Source of the DNA: Oscillospiraceae bacterium
Lineage (GTDB): Bacteria; Bacillota; Clostridia; Oscillospirales; Ruminococcaceae
DNA: 36,046 bases
Direction of reading: 5' to 3'
NCBI GenBank assembly: GCA_017848055.1
Contig: JAGALZ010000040.1
Span: forward strand, 1 to 36,046
Below the pieces are notes generated by a model, which saw nothing but the letters and a program-made list of their open reading frames with translations, was not told where the DNA came from and made no database searches. Position numbers and translations under genes: made by a program. Numbering within the stretch: position 1 is the first letter of the stretch; every line of letters begins with the position of its first letter. This document shows positions 6,666 to 14,181 of this stretch, piece after piece.

Positions 6666-9374
6666 TTAATTGTTTGTGCTAAGGGTTGCTGCTTTGGTAA
6701 CAATGAGATATTCGCTATCGTCAACAAATGCTTCAACGATACCCAAAGCATCGAAGGTGTTGATACGGCTGTCGCTGTTTACGTTGAGCGCCAAAATTTC
6801 AGCATCGTCGGGCGCATCGGTCTTGCGAAGCCAAGTATCAACTGCGGCAAGAGCATCCTGTGCGTTGATAACACCGTCGCCGTTGGAATCACCGAAAGTG
6901 ATCTCGCTTGCAGTATCTTCCGTAAAGGTAAAGTTTGTCTTAGTTGCAAACTTTATCATATCAATAGAAGCATCTACCAAGGCAACGTAGGTTGCAACAC
7001 CGGTCTTTTCAGTAATTTCTGCACTGTACTTAAACTCATATTCATTAGTGCCGTCGTTATATGTAAGTTTTGTAGCGTTTTCGATACCAACCACCGAAAC
7101 GGCAATCGCCTTCTTAGTGGAAGGAATGAGGTCAACGTCATCACCGGTATAGAGGCATACAGCACTGTAAGAAATGCCTTTTACAACGTCAATAGAGCCG
7201 GTTGCGTTTGCGGTATCAACAATGATCATTGCATTTTCTTCGGTAGAATCCGAATTGAGCTTGATGGACATACCGCTGATGTTTACACCGAGTTTATCGC
7301 CTTCGTTTGCAACATCCACTTTGAAAGTCACGGTAAAGAACTGTGCAGGGAATGCGTTTCCGCTAACGGTAATATCACTATGGTTGTTTGCATCAAAGTA
7401 AACTACACGGAGCTTGCCGGTGCCGGCTTCAAGATTGTAATTAACCGTTCCGCCACCGAGACGGTTTCCGGCAGTAACTGCTGTAACACTCAGTCCTTCG
7501 GGAACATCCACAATAAAGTCAATAAGTTTATAACCGGCGGTATTATCCCACTGGTCAAGGCTGATGGTTGCATTAAAGGTCTTGCCGATATCATCGGTAA
7601 TCTGAGCAGGCAAGCCAAGAGTGGCCTTAGGTTTGCCGACCACAACCTCATCCTTACCTTCGAAGGTTACGTCTGACATATCATAAAGCGCCGTTTTACT
7701 ATTCATAAAACGTTTATAGGCAACAAGCGCATAAGTAGCTTGTTCGGTTGCCATTAAATCCGAGCCGGAATTGGCAACGTGCTCGAACAATGCTTCATTT
7801 TCCAAATAGTGATCAAGCAAGGCATCTACTACCGAGTTGTCGTTCTTTATGAAACGGGAATCGGTATCGGGATTAATCCCCCATGCAGTGCACGCAACAA
7901 TCACCTGTGCACAGCTTTCAGAGTTCACAGTACCCCAAGAAGCGTATCCGCCGTTATCATTTTGGATGGAAGAAAGACGATTGAATGCTTCCTCAGCAGC
8001 TGCTGAAACTGCAGACTGATCCTTATACGCGCGCAATGCCTGTAAAGCCATACCGGTCATGTCGGGATCTGCAGTGGTACCGGACAGAGCCCAACCGCCG
8101 TCATCAAGCTGTTTTTCAAGAATATAATCCACACATTGCTGACGAATTGTGCTGTCGGTAGTAACATAACCGTTGGAATCAAGAGCGATCAATGCCCAAA
8201 TTGGACCGTTGATGCCTTGCTTTTTGATCCAATCAAAATCATTATAAGGAGTGACCAAATTCCAATCGCCAACCGCTGTCGCATCCTTGCCGATGGAGGA
8301 AAGAGCTACAATCAGACGGGAGTTTTCGGTGGATTTATTCTTTTGTAATGCGCCGTTCAAATTAACCGATGCGGCGGTTTCATTAACCATTTCTACGATG
8401 CGATTATAATAACCAGTAAAATAAGCATTATTTTTTGCATAATACTCACCACGTGCAAGGCTGAGAACCGTCCATTCGCCTCCGGTGGAGCTGAAAGAGG
8501 GCTCGGCAACGGTTGTGGCAAGTTGTGCCATTACAGCGTTAAGTACAGCGCTTACATCCTGCGCTTCACGGGGAGTTTCCTCATTGCCGAAAAAGGTGTT
8601 TTCAATATAGCTCGTAAGAGCTGCTTCTTGAGCAGTAATATCATCAGCAGTGGCAAGAGGGTCAGCCGCTACCGCAAGAGCTGTTTCATAGACATTGTCC
8701 GTAGCAAGATTGCCATAGTAATCGTTGATAGCCGCCAAGATAAAGATAAGGTCTGATTTGTCCTCCTGAGTAAATAAGTTTCCACCCATATACTCTGCCA
8801 TAACATTACTCGGGAAACCACAGTCGGCACCATAACCGTAAACGGTATAATGCCAACGGATTATATCACCAAGAACAACAGGTTCACCTGTGTTATAGTC
8901 GGTAATTTCCTGTCCGGGAACAGAAGAATCCGCACCCAAAGATGCCCACCAATCATTGATGGTATAAACCCACCCGGCATATTGGCTATAATCAAACTCT
9001 GCAAGATAGCCGTTACCATCACCTTCGTTGTTGAGTTCTCCTAAATACGGCTCTAAATAATCGGGATATTGCGGTGCAACAGTATCATCAAATTCAAATC
9101 CACTGAAATAGGAGGTAGAACCTTGGTAATTGATATTTTTGCTTGTAAGAAAATCCACAGTAATATCGCCTGTTGATTTTCCTTCCTTGGTATAGAGAGA
9201 CGGTTCAACCAAGAATCCATGTCCAATATTGTAGGCCTCTACTGTGATTGCGCCTTTTTCCTCTCTGAGTTCTTCTAACGTCAATAAAGCATTTCCGTTA
9301 GCAAATGCCGTCAAAGGTATCATTGTAAATACCATTACTACGGCGAGTAGGATACTAAGAAATCTCTTGTTCAT
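6666..9374 (-). CDS. Secreted multidomain protein: DUF4430, alpha/alpha barrel, cohesin-like module, dockerin
   Basis: A 902-residue exported protein. Visible parts in order are: a signal peptide (1-26, ending PLTAFA); a DUF4430-type domain (about 42-185, with GWVYTINDWW and IIRWHYTVYGYG); a prenyltransferase/squalene-oxidase-like helical repeat region (about 290-555, with GPIWALIALDS, DDGGWAL, MTGMALQALRAY and DNGGYASWG); a cohesin-like beta module (about 575-730); a small beta region (about 735-820); and a dockerin (about 827-887). The dockerin has two calcium loops, D829-x-N-x-D-G-x-I-N-x-x-D and N864-x-N-x-D-S-x-I-N-x-x-D. DUF4430 and the helical barrel match the two domains of intrinsic factor, in swapped order. 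I infer a corrinoid-binding surface protein. The ATG at 9374 has an AAAGGAG site and precedes the signal peptide; a longer frame to 9434 is unlikely. Confidence 0.85.
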   Translation of the reverse strand: MNKRFLSILLAVVMVFTMIPLTAFANGNALLTLEELREEKGAITVEAYNIGHGFLVEPSLYTKEGKSTGDITVDFLTSKNINYQGSTSYFSGFEFDDTVAPQYPDYLEPYLGELNNEGDGNGYLAEFDYSQYAGWVYTINDWWASLGADSSVPGQEITDYNTGEPVVLGDIIRWHYTVYGYGADCGFPSNVMAEYMGGNLFTQEDKSDLIFILAAINDYYGNLATDNVYETALAVAADPLATADDITAQEAALTSYIENTFFGNEETPREAQDVSAVLNAVMAQLATTVAEPSFSSTGGEWTVLSLARGEYYAKNNAYFTGYYNRIVEMVNETAASVNLNGALQKNKSTENSRLIVALSSIGKDATAVGDWNLVTPYNDFDWIKKQGINGPIWALIALDSNGYVTTDSTIRQQCVDYILEKQLDDGGWALSGTTADPDMTGMALQALRAYKDQSAVSAAAEEAFNRLSSIQNDNGGYASWGTVNSESCAQVIVACTAWGINPDTDSRFIKNDNSVVDALLDHYLENEALFEHVANSGSDLMATEQATYALVAYKRFMNSKTALYDMSDVTFEGKDEVVVGKPKATLGLPAQITDDIGKTFNATISLDQWDNTAGYKLIDFIVDVPEGLSVTAVTAGNRLGGGTVNYNLEAGTGKLRVVYFDANNHSDITVSGNAFPAQFFTVTFKVDVANEGDKLGVNISGMSIKLNSDSTEENAMIIVDTANATGSIDVVKGISYSAVCLYTGDDVDLIPSTKKAIAVSVVGIENATKLTYNDGTNEYEFKYSAEITEKTGVATYVALVDASIDMIKFATKTNFTFTEDTASEITFGDSNGDGVINAQDALAAVDTWLRKTDAPDDAEILALNVNSDSRINTFDALGIVEAFVDDSEYLIVTKAATLSTNN

Positions 9375-9399
9375 AACAAATTTCTCCTTTTGATATTTT

Positions 9400-9714
9400 T
9401 TACTTTGTTTCATCGGTCGAGGACGCTTTTGCACCCTCTGAGCGTGCTCTGCGCCGTTCCAGTTTTTGTTTAGCTGAAACAGCTTGATTTTTGCATTTTG
9501 CTGCCGACTTTTTGCGTTTTACTGTTTTTTCAGCAACCGGTCTCGGCTCTTTGAGTCCGGCGGCCTCCAATGCTCTTGGCCAAGGTCCTAAGAAGGCTTT
9601 GATTCGTGACCGAGTCGGTTCATCAAAATCATCCTTGCGGGGCAATCTTCCGAGTTCCTTAGCTTTTTGTCGTAAAAGTTCTTCCGCCAAGGACTTTTTC
9701 TCTTCGTTTGTCAC
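9400..9714 (-). CDS. Small basic protein, first gene after the cobalamin riboswitch
   Basis: A 104-residue soluble protein. Residues 1-55 contain EELLRQKAKELGRLPRKDDFDEPTRSRIKAF followed by GPWPRALEAAGL. This resembles the 'homing endonuclease associated repeat' helical unit (ELGRxP...F...W..AL.AAG), which is also seen in stand-alone bacterial proteins. No HNH or other nuclease domain follows. The C-terminal half is a Lys/Arg/Ala/Ser-rich, probably disordered tail. The start is a GTG with an excellent AAAGGAGGTTAG site. The gene is the first of the B12 operon. Its role is unknown; binding of nucleic acid is a guess from charge and repeat type. Confidence 0.75.
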   Translation of the reverse strand: MTNEEKKSLAEELLRQKAKELGRLPRKDDFDEPTRSRIKAFLGPWPRALEAAGLKEPRPVAEKTVKRKKSAAKCKNQAVSAKQKLERRRARSEGAKASSTDETK

Positions 9715-9826
9715 TTATCTAACCTCCTTTACAAAATAGAAAAATACCCTTTCAACCAAATAGGTCAAAAGAGTACAACAGATTTATAACAATGCATAGG
9801 AAAAAATGACTTTGGATTTTACAAAT

Positions 9827-9880
9827 AAAAAAAGAATGCAAAACCAAAGCCGACTATGCGGCGATAAATCGGCTGCACTC
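9827..9880 (-). terminator. Riboswitch expression-platform terminator
   Basis: On the minus strand, a two-part stem (GAGTGCA with TGCATTC enclosing GCCGATT with AGTCGGC) is followed by seven T's. It lies about 30 bases past the riboswitch aptamer and 113 bases before the first start codon. This is the usual arrangement for a cobalamin riboswitch that stops transcription when the ligand is bound. Confidence 0.8.
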
Positions 9881-9910
9881 TTCTCACCAAAGTTGTGTTG
9901 AACCTAAAAA

Positions 9911-10110
9911 GACACGGCAGGTTTCCTGACTTATGATGTGGCAATGTATATTGCCGCGGAAACTATCCTTCTCAAAGTGCAAGCATTGCTACCCAACACT
10001 TCAATGGACTTTGTGTTCCCATTCAGTCAAATACAGTAATGGCGGTTGTTCAGGATTCGAACCTGATTCCCTTTTTCATCTACTCAGTTAACAACTTTTC
10101 AAACCGTATC
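9911..10110 (-). promoter_or_regulatory. Cobalamin (adenosylcobalamin-type) riboswitch aptamer
   Basis: The minus strand carries the B12 box AGTCAGGAAACCTGCC (9916-9931), the conserved core AACCGCCATTACTG (10034-10047) and an upstream GGGAA...AATCC hairpin segment. GATACGG and CCGTGTC at the two ends (10104-10110 and 9911-9917) can form a closing P1 stem of 7 bp with one G-U pair. It precedes a terminator and an operon for a corrinoid transport system, so it very probably represses that operon when cobalamin is plentiful. Confidence 0.93.
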
Positions 10111-10138
10111 TTCTCATATCGGTATTTAATTTTAAGTC

Positions 10139-10167
10139 ATTATACCATAATCAATAATTATTTGCAA
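10139..10167 (-). promoter_or_regulatory. Promoter of the B12 operon
   Basis: On the minus strand, TTGCAA is followed after 17 bases by a perfect TATAAT, about 30 bases upstream of the riboswitch P1 stem. Confidence 0.75.
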
Positions 10168-10260
10168 TACAAAATTTCCAACATTTTTTTGAACTTTTGA
10201 TAGTGGTTCAATTCATTCTCAAATAAACCTGTAAAAATCCACTCGTATTTGAGTTCAACA
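10168..10260. other. Non-coding spacer between two minus-strand operons
   Basis: A/T-rich DNA between the B12 promoter and the terminator of the next operon. It contains an 8-bp inverted repeat (CTCAAATA at 10218-10225 and TATTTGAG at 10246-10253) and two copies of GTTCAA. I see no gene. From the ACP stop at 10458 to the first B12 gene, the roughly 740-base gap holds only regulatory RNA and signals. Confidence 0.5.
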
Positions 10261-10298
10261 GAAAAAGAAAAGACAGCATAGCGCTTTGCTATACTGTC
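10261..10298 (-). terminator. Terminator of the MBOAT-DHHW-FkbH-ACP operon
   Basis: On the minus strand, an 11-bp stem with one mismatch (GACAGTATAGC with GCTATGCTGTC, 5-base loop) is followed by TTTTCTTTTTC. It lies about 160 bases after the acyl carrier protein stop. The stretch between holds no recognisable gene. Confidence 0.75.
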
Positions 10299-10457
10299 AT
10301 CTTCTTCGCATTCGTCAATCGGCTGATTTCATAGGATATTCAAAACATCCTTATGAGAAGTAGCCTTTTGACTATACTGTATTTTTTCGTTATCCCACTC
10401 GGTTTGCGTATTACTCCGTTAAGGACAACACGCTTTTTGCGGTGCTCTTTTGTTTTC

Positions 10458-10700
10458 TTACGCTCTGTCCAAAATGATTCTTACCATTTCGCCGACGTTC
10501 TTCATAGTGGAGACCTCGCCCATCTTGAATCTTACGCCGAACTCGTCCTCGACTGCACCGATTAAAGTGATATGCATCATTGAGTCCCAGTCCTCGATAT
10601 CGTCTGAAACTGTTGAAGCGTCAACCTCGATATCCTCGTCGTCAAAAACGTCTCTGAAAACGTCATTTAATCTTTCGTAAACCTGTCTTTCATTAAGCAT
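10458..10700 (-). CDS. Acyl carrier protein
   Basis: An 80-residue acidic, helical protein with the phosphopantetheine site in D-W-D-S-M (the DSL-type motif; the serine carries the arm) and the later helix GAVEDEFGVRF. It carries an activated acyl unit as a thioester. The start MLNERQVYERL is chosen because GGAGGAATAGAA sits just before it; an in-frame extension to 10721 lacks such a site. It is the last gene of the four-gene operon, 17 bases after the FkbH-like gene. It is therefore likely a dedicated carrier for that enzyme and the MBOAT transferase, comparable to DltC. No phosphopantetheinyl transferase is encoded in the window. Confidence 0.92.
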   Translation of the reverse strand: MLNERQVYERLNDVFRDVFDDEDIEVDASTVSDDIEDWDSMMHITLIGAVEDEFGVRFKMGEVSTMKNVGEMVRIILDRA

Positions 10701-10717
10701 TTCTATTCCTCCAAAAA

Positions 10718-12490
10718 TCAATATTTAATTACGCTGCACTTTTTCTCATAGCCTTCTATCGGCAGTTCAAAGACGGCGTTACCGTCCTCGTCCTCGGAAA
10801 TTTTCTCAAATCCGAAGTCTGAGTACAGATTCTTTACCATTTTATTTTTTGCTGTCGGGTAATAATAACCGACGAGCTTATTTATACCGCAGCTGCGGCT
10901 TTCCTCAACGAGGCGGTCGAGCATTGCATATTCCATATCACGCTTTAAGACTCTGCAGCTCATAAGCCACAGCTCTATGTGGAGCTCTTCTCCCTGCTTT
11001 TTACCGATTACTACCGACACTACACCGTTATCGCCGAACTTATCCGATAGTCTTCCGCTGAGTCTTATATACTCGTCGCTCTCAAATGTTTCCTGCATCT
11101 GTGCCTGCGTATAGCGTTTGGTGGTGAGATTGAACTGGTTTGACTTATTTGTAAGCTGGGTTATGCGGGCGATATACATAGGCTCAAAGTCGCCTATTGT
11201 TGCCTGCATTTCAAGGCTTAAAAGATAGTCGGAATAATTTTCAAAGCTCGCCTGCTGTTGCGCACGCTTTGCGTTTGCGATATACATATCGTTTCTCTTG
11301 AGGTCGTCCTCAGAAAATGCTGTAACCTCAAAGAATCCGCTTCTGTCGATAGTTCGGATATAATTCTCGATGCTGTCGATTTCGGGAACTGCGACACCCT
11401 GCACCTGTGCGGAAACAATTGCTCTTTCGGCGGGGTTGTCGTCCACAAAAACTATACTGTCGGGCATTATATTTATTTCGTTTGCGATAGAAACAATATT
11501 TCTATCCTTAGGCTCCCAGTTTGCCTTTATGCTTACAAAGTCGTCGGGAGAGAGCCAGCCGTCGGGGTGCTTAAGACCTGCTACGGCGTTTTCTTCATCG
11601 TTCTTTGAGCAGACAGAGAGCATAATTCCCAGCTCCTTATGCTTTTTCACATACTGCTGGAACTCTCTGTAGCCCTGCGCAACGGGAGTTTCCTCGCCGA
11701 GCTGGAGATTCTCCACTCCGTCGTCGCCGACAATTCCGCCCCACAATGTATTGTCAAGGTCGAGTGCGAGCATCTTCTTATTCTTGCCAAGAAGCGACTT
11801 TATGATGTTTGACAAGCTGTAAGAGAGGTATGGAATTGCATCTGTACAGAGTGCGTACTTATACATATACCAATAAAGCGGGTTTGACCACTTTTCGAGT
11901 CCGTAGCTTGCCGAGAGGTAGTTTATATCGTTTATGTAGAAGCTGTCGTGGGACTGTGCGTACTCATAGAGCTTCATATTGAGCCTTGAAATGAAGTTTG
12001 TCATTCCTCGGTAGTCATAGGTATCGGCATTGCCCAGAAGTCTGTAGAGAGGCATTTCGAAGTTATTCTGTATGATTGAACAGCCGAACTTCTCCTTAAG
12101 CTTTTCCCACATAACTTCAAAGTGAGAATACTGTCTTTCGAGGGCTTCGCTGACCTCTTCCTTTGTCATTGACATAGAGAGGGTTTCGGTGATGTTGCGG
12201 TTTGAGGTGTGCAGGATTATGATATCGGGTGCAAATGAGTCAAGCTCCTCGTTGCCGAACATTGCGTCCTGCCAGTATGCGTTATACTCGGACTCATAAA
12301 ACTGCGGCTCAATTCCGTACTGAAGCAGGAAAAGCTCCAGTACAGACACTATATCTCCCGTTGTTGACCCGCCAAGGACAGCGATTTTTTTCTTTATCCT
12401 TGTACTGCCGTCTGAGAGAAGTGCTTTTTTAATGCTGCGCTTTTTCTTTAAGATATATGCACAGTCAAATGGGTACTGAAGCTCTTTCAT
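10718..12490 (-). CDS. FkbH-like HAD-superfamily protein (acyl/glyceryl loading enzyme)
   Basis: A 590-residue protein in three parts: an N-terminal region (about 1-225) containing IAVLGGSTTGD and resembling the SGNH-like start of FkbH proteins; a HAD-IIIC domain (about 235-385) with the nucleophile motif LALDLDNTLWGGIVGDDG and later SIVFVDDNPAER; and a GNAT-like C-terminal part (about 400-590). FkbH enzymes are known to take the glyceryl group from 1,3-bisphosphoglycerate and place it on an acyl carrier protein. An ACP gene follows directly, so that reaction is plausible here. The substrate is inferred, since some relatives differ. The ribosome binding site is AAAGGAAAA. Confidence 0.88.
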   Translation of the reverse strand: MKELQYPFDCAYILKKKRSIKKALLSDGSTRIKKKIAVLGGSTTGDIVSVLELFLLQYGIEPQFYESEYNAYWQDAMFGNEELDSFAPDIIILHTSNRNITETLSMSMTKEEVSEALERQYSHFEVMWEKLKEKFGCSIIQNNFEMPLYRLLGNADTYDYRGMTNFISRLNMKLYEYAQSHDSFYINDINYLSASYGLEKWSNPLYWYMYKYALCTDAIPYLSYSLSNIIKSLLGKNKKMLALDLDNTLWGGIVGDDGVENLQLGEETPVAQGYREFQQYVKKHKELGIMLSVCSKNDEENAVAGLKHPDGWLSPDDFVSIKANWEPKDRNIVSIANEINIMPDSIVFVDDNPAERAIVSAQVQGVAVPEIDSIENYIRTIDRSGFFEVTAFSEDDLKRNDMYIANAKRAQQQASFENYSDYLLSLEMQATIGDFEPMYIARITQLTNKSNQFNLTTKRYTQAQMQETFESDEYIRLSGRLSDKFGDNGVVSVVIGKKQGEELHIELWLMSCRVLKRDMEYAMLDRLVEESRSCGINKLVGYYYPTAKNKMVKNLYSDFGFEKISEDEDGNAVFELPIEGYEKKCSVIKY

Positions 12491-12502
12491 ATTTATTTTC
12501 CT

Positions 12503-14158
12503 TTACTGAACTCTGATGTTTTCGATGTAGTTTACCTTCTGGCTCGAGCAGGTGAACATACAGGTTGCAAACAGAACGTCTGTTGCACCGACATTCTGAC
12601 AGAACTCGATAGCATTCGGTGTGAAGTATCGAAGGTCAACGACATAGATATTTTCAAACGAGCTTGTAAGGAAAGGTACGAGTGCGTTTCCGAAGCTGTC
12701 CTTGAATATTACGAGGGTTCTGCCGTTCTTGCAGTCGGGGTTATTGATGTGTGCGATTCTCTTATCATCTCCGAGGAAGGAGCTGTAGAGATTTATCTTC
12801 TGGTAAGCCTTGAAGAAGAGTCTGCTTCTCTCGCCGTTCTTGAAGTCTGTATCATAGTAGGTAACCTTGAGAGAGCTGTTGTTCCACGGCTTATAGTAGG
12901 TGAAGGTATCAGGGTACTTCTTAAGCTCGGCATCATACTCGCTGTAAGCGTAAAGTGTTCCGAGGAAGTCATCCTCTACGACCTTTTCGTAGGTTGAGAT
13001 ATCCTTGTAATCGACCTGTGCGGCATCTGCAAAGACCTTTGCGGCATAATATGCGGCAATCGGCTGCCAGTGGTGGTCGGTACGGGAATAGATATACTCG
13101 TTCTTTCTTGCCTCTAAGACGCTGTAGATATCGATATCAATAACACCGTCGAGGTGGCTTCTGATATTATTGATATTGTCAAGCTGGTCGCCATAATTAT
13201 CCTTGAGATTTTCAGGACAATAGAATGCGAAGGCGGTTGGTATGCACATGCTGTAGACATTTACATACTGTCCCAAATCCTGCTTATACTTATTTACAAA
13301 CTTAGCGTAGTTCTTGCCGTAGGAGAAGCTTCCGCCGTAGCCCTCAAGTGCTCTTACGTCCTCGCCGCTGCCGACAATGAGGATACCGTTTGAAAGTCTT
13401 CCGTCCTCGACAGGAAGTGTGGTAACGGGAGTTGTGCTGCCCGGCTCACTCTGCGGTGTTGTAACTGACGGTGTAGTTTCGCTTGCCTGAGGAGTAGTAA
13501 CCACCTGTGTGCCGGTAAAGATTTCGAGCTTTGAGGTTGTAGTAATTGTACCTGTGAACTCCTCTGTTTCGACATTGCCGACGTTACCGAACTGCACTAC
13601 TCTGTCCTCGTTCTTGAAATTGAGTCCGTAGAGCTTACTGAACTTTGAAGAGAAGCCGAGAAGGTTTTCTCTGTATGGAATAGTATCGGTATAATAATCG
13701 GTAACTCCGCTTGTAAAGCTTCCGTCAAACCATGCTGACAGTGAAAACTCAGGGAAAGTTGCGAGCTCACGGTTATCGTGCTCACTTATTCCGCTTTCAC
13801 GCTTTGCGACAAGAAGGATGACTGCGATAATTATTATGATAAGCCGCATAGCGATGACATTTATAAACTGCATTTCGAGCTTTAATGCCTTTACTTCTCT
13901 GTCCTTATCGTCAACCGACGGCAAGTCCCCTTCGACCGAGCTTTGAATCTTTTTCTTTATGCTCTGTTTTGTATTGTCGTACACTCTTTTTCTGGCGGCT
14001 TTTCTCTTATTTCTCTCATGCTCGTCCTGGAGCTTTTTATATTTCTCGGGGTCAAGCTGGAGATTGAGAGTTTCCTTGCCGGACTTGGAGTTTACGACCT
14101 CGACACCGGTAACAAGTCCTTTGCCTTTATCGTAATTGTTTTTCTTTTTATTCTCCAT
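12503..14158 (-). CDS. DHHW family (AlgX/AlgJ-like) membrane protein
   Basis: A 551-residue protein: a highly charged cytoplasmic start (about 1-95, many Lys/Arg/Glu), one transmembrane helix (about 100-120, RLIIIIIAVILLVA), and an extracellular part. The extracellular part carries HDNRELATFPEF, a Thr/Pro/Ser-rich insert (about 205-250), the DHHW motif (TDHHWQPIAAYYAAK) and KDSFGNALVPFL. DHHW proteins are SGNH-hydrolase-like partners of MBOAT acyltransferases in polymer O-acylation. It lies 23 bases after the MBOAT gene and 12 bases before the FkbH-like gene. It probably completes transfer of the acyl unit to a surface polymer outside the membrane. Confidence 0.88.
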   Translation of the reverse strand: MENKKKNNYDKGKGLVTGVEVVNSKSGKETLNLQLDPEKYKKLQDEHERNKRKAARKRVYDNTKQSIKKKIQSSVEGDLPSVDDKDREVKALKLEMQFINVIAMRLIIIIIAVILLVAKRESGISEHDNRELATFPEFSLSAWFDGSFTSGVTDYYTDTIPYRENLLGFSSKFSKLYGLNFKNEDRVVQFGNVGNVETEEFTGTITTTSKLEIFTGTQVVTTPQASETTPSVTTPQSEPGSTTPVTTLPVEDGRLSNGILIVGSGEDVRALEGYGGSFSYGKNYAKFVNKYKQDLGQYVNVYSMCIPTAFAFYCPENLKDNYGDQLDNINNIRSHLDGVIDIDIYSVLEARKNEYIYSRTDHHWQPIAAYYAAKVFADAAQVDYKDISTYEKVVEDDFLGTLYAYSEYDAELKKYPDTFTYYKPWNNSSLKVTYYDTDFKNGERSRLFFKAYQKINLYSSFLGDDKRIAHINNPDCKNGRTLVIFKDSFGNALVPFLTSSFENIYVVDLRYFTPNAIEFCQNVGATDVLFATCMFTCSSQKVNYIENIRVQ

Positions 14159-14181
14159 AGTGCTGTTGTTCCTTTATTGTT

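Noticed and set aside
10041..10062. A tRNA T-arm-like sequence (GGTTCGAATCC on the minus strand)
   Set aside because: No acceptor, D or anticodon arms surround it. It is a hairpin within the cobalamin riboswitch.
10353..10457. Short open frame on the plus strand between the terminator and the ACP gene
   Set aside because: No ribosome binding site. It overlaps the ACP gene and reads like a low-complexity hydrophobic shadow.
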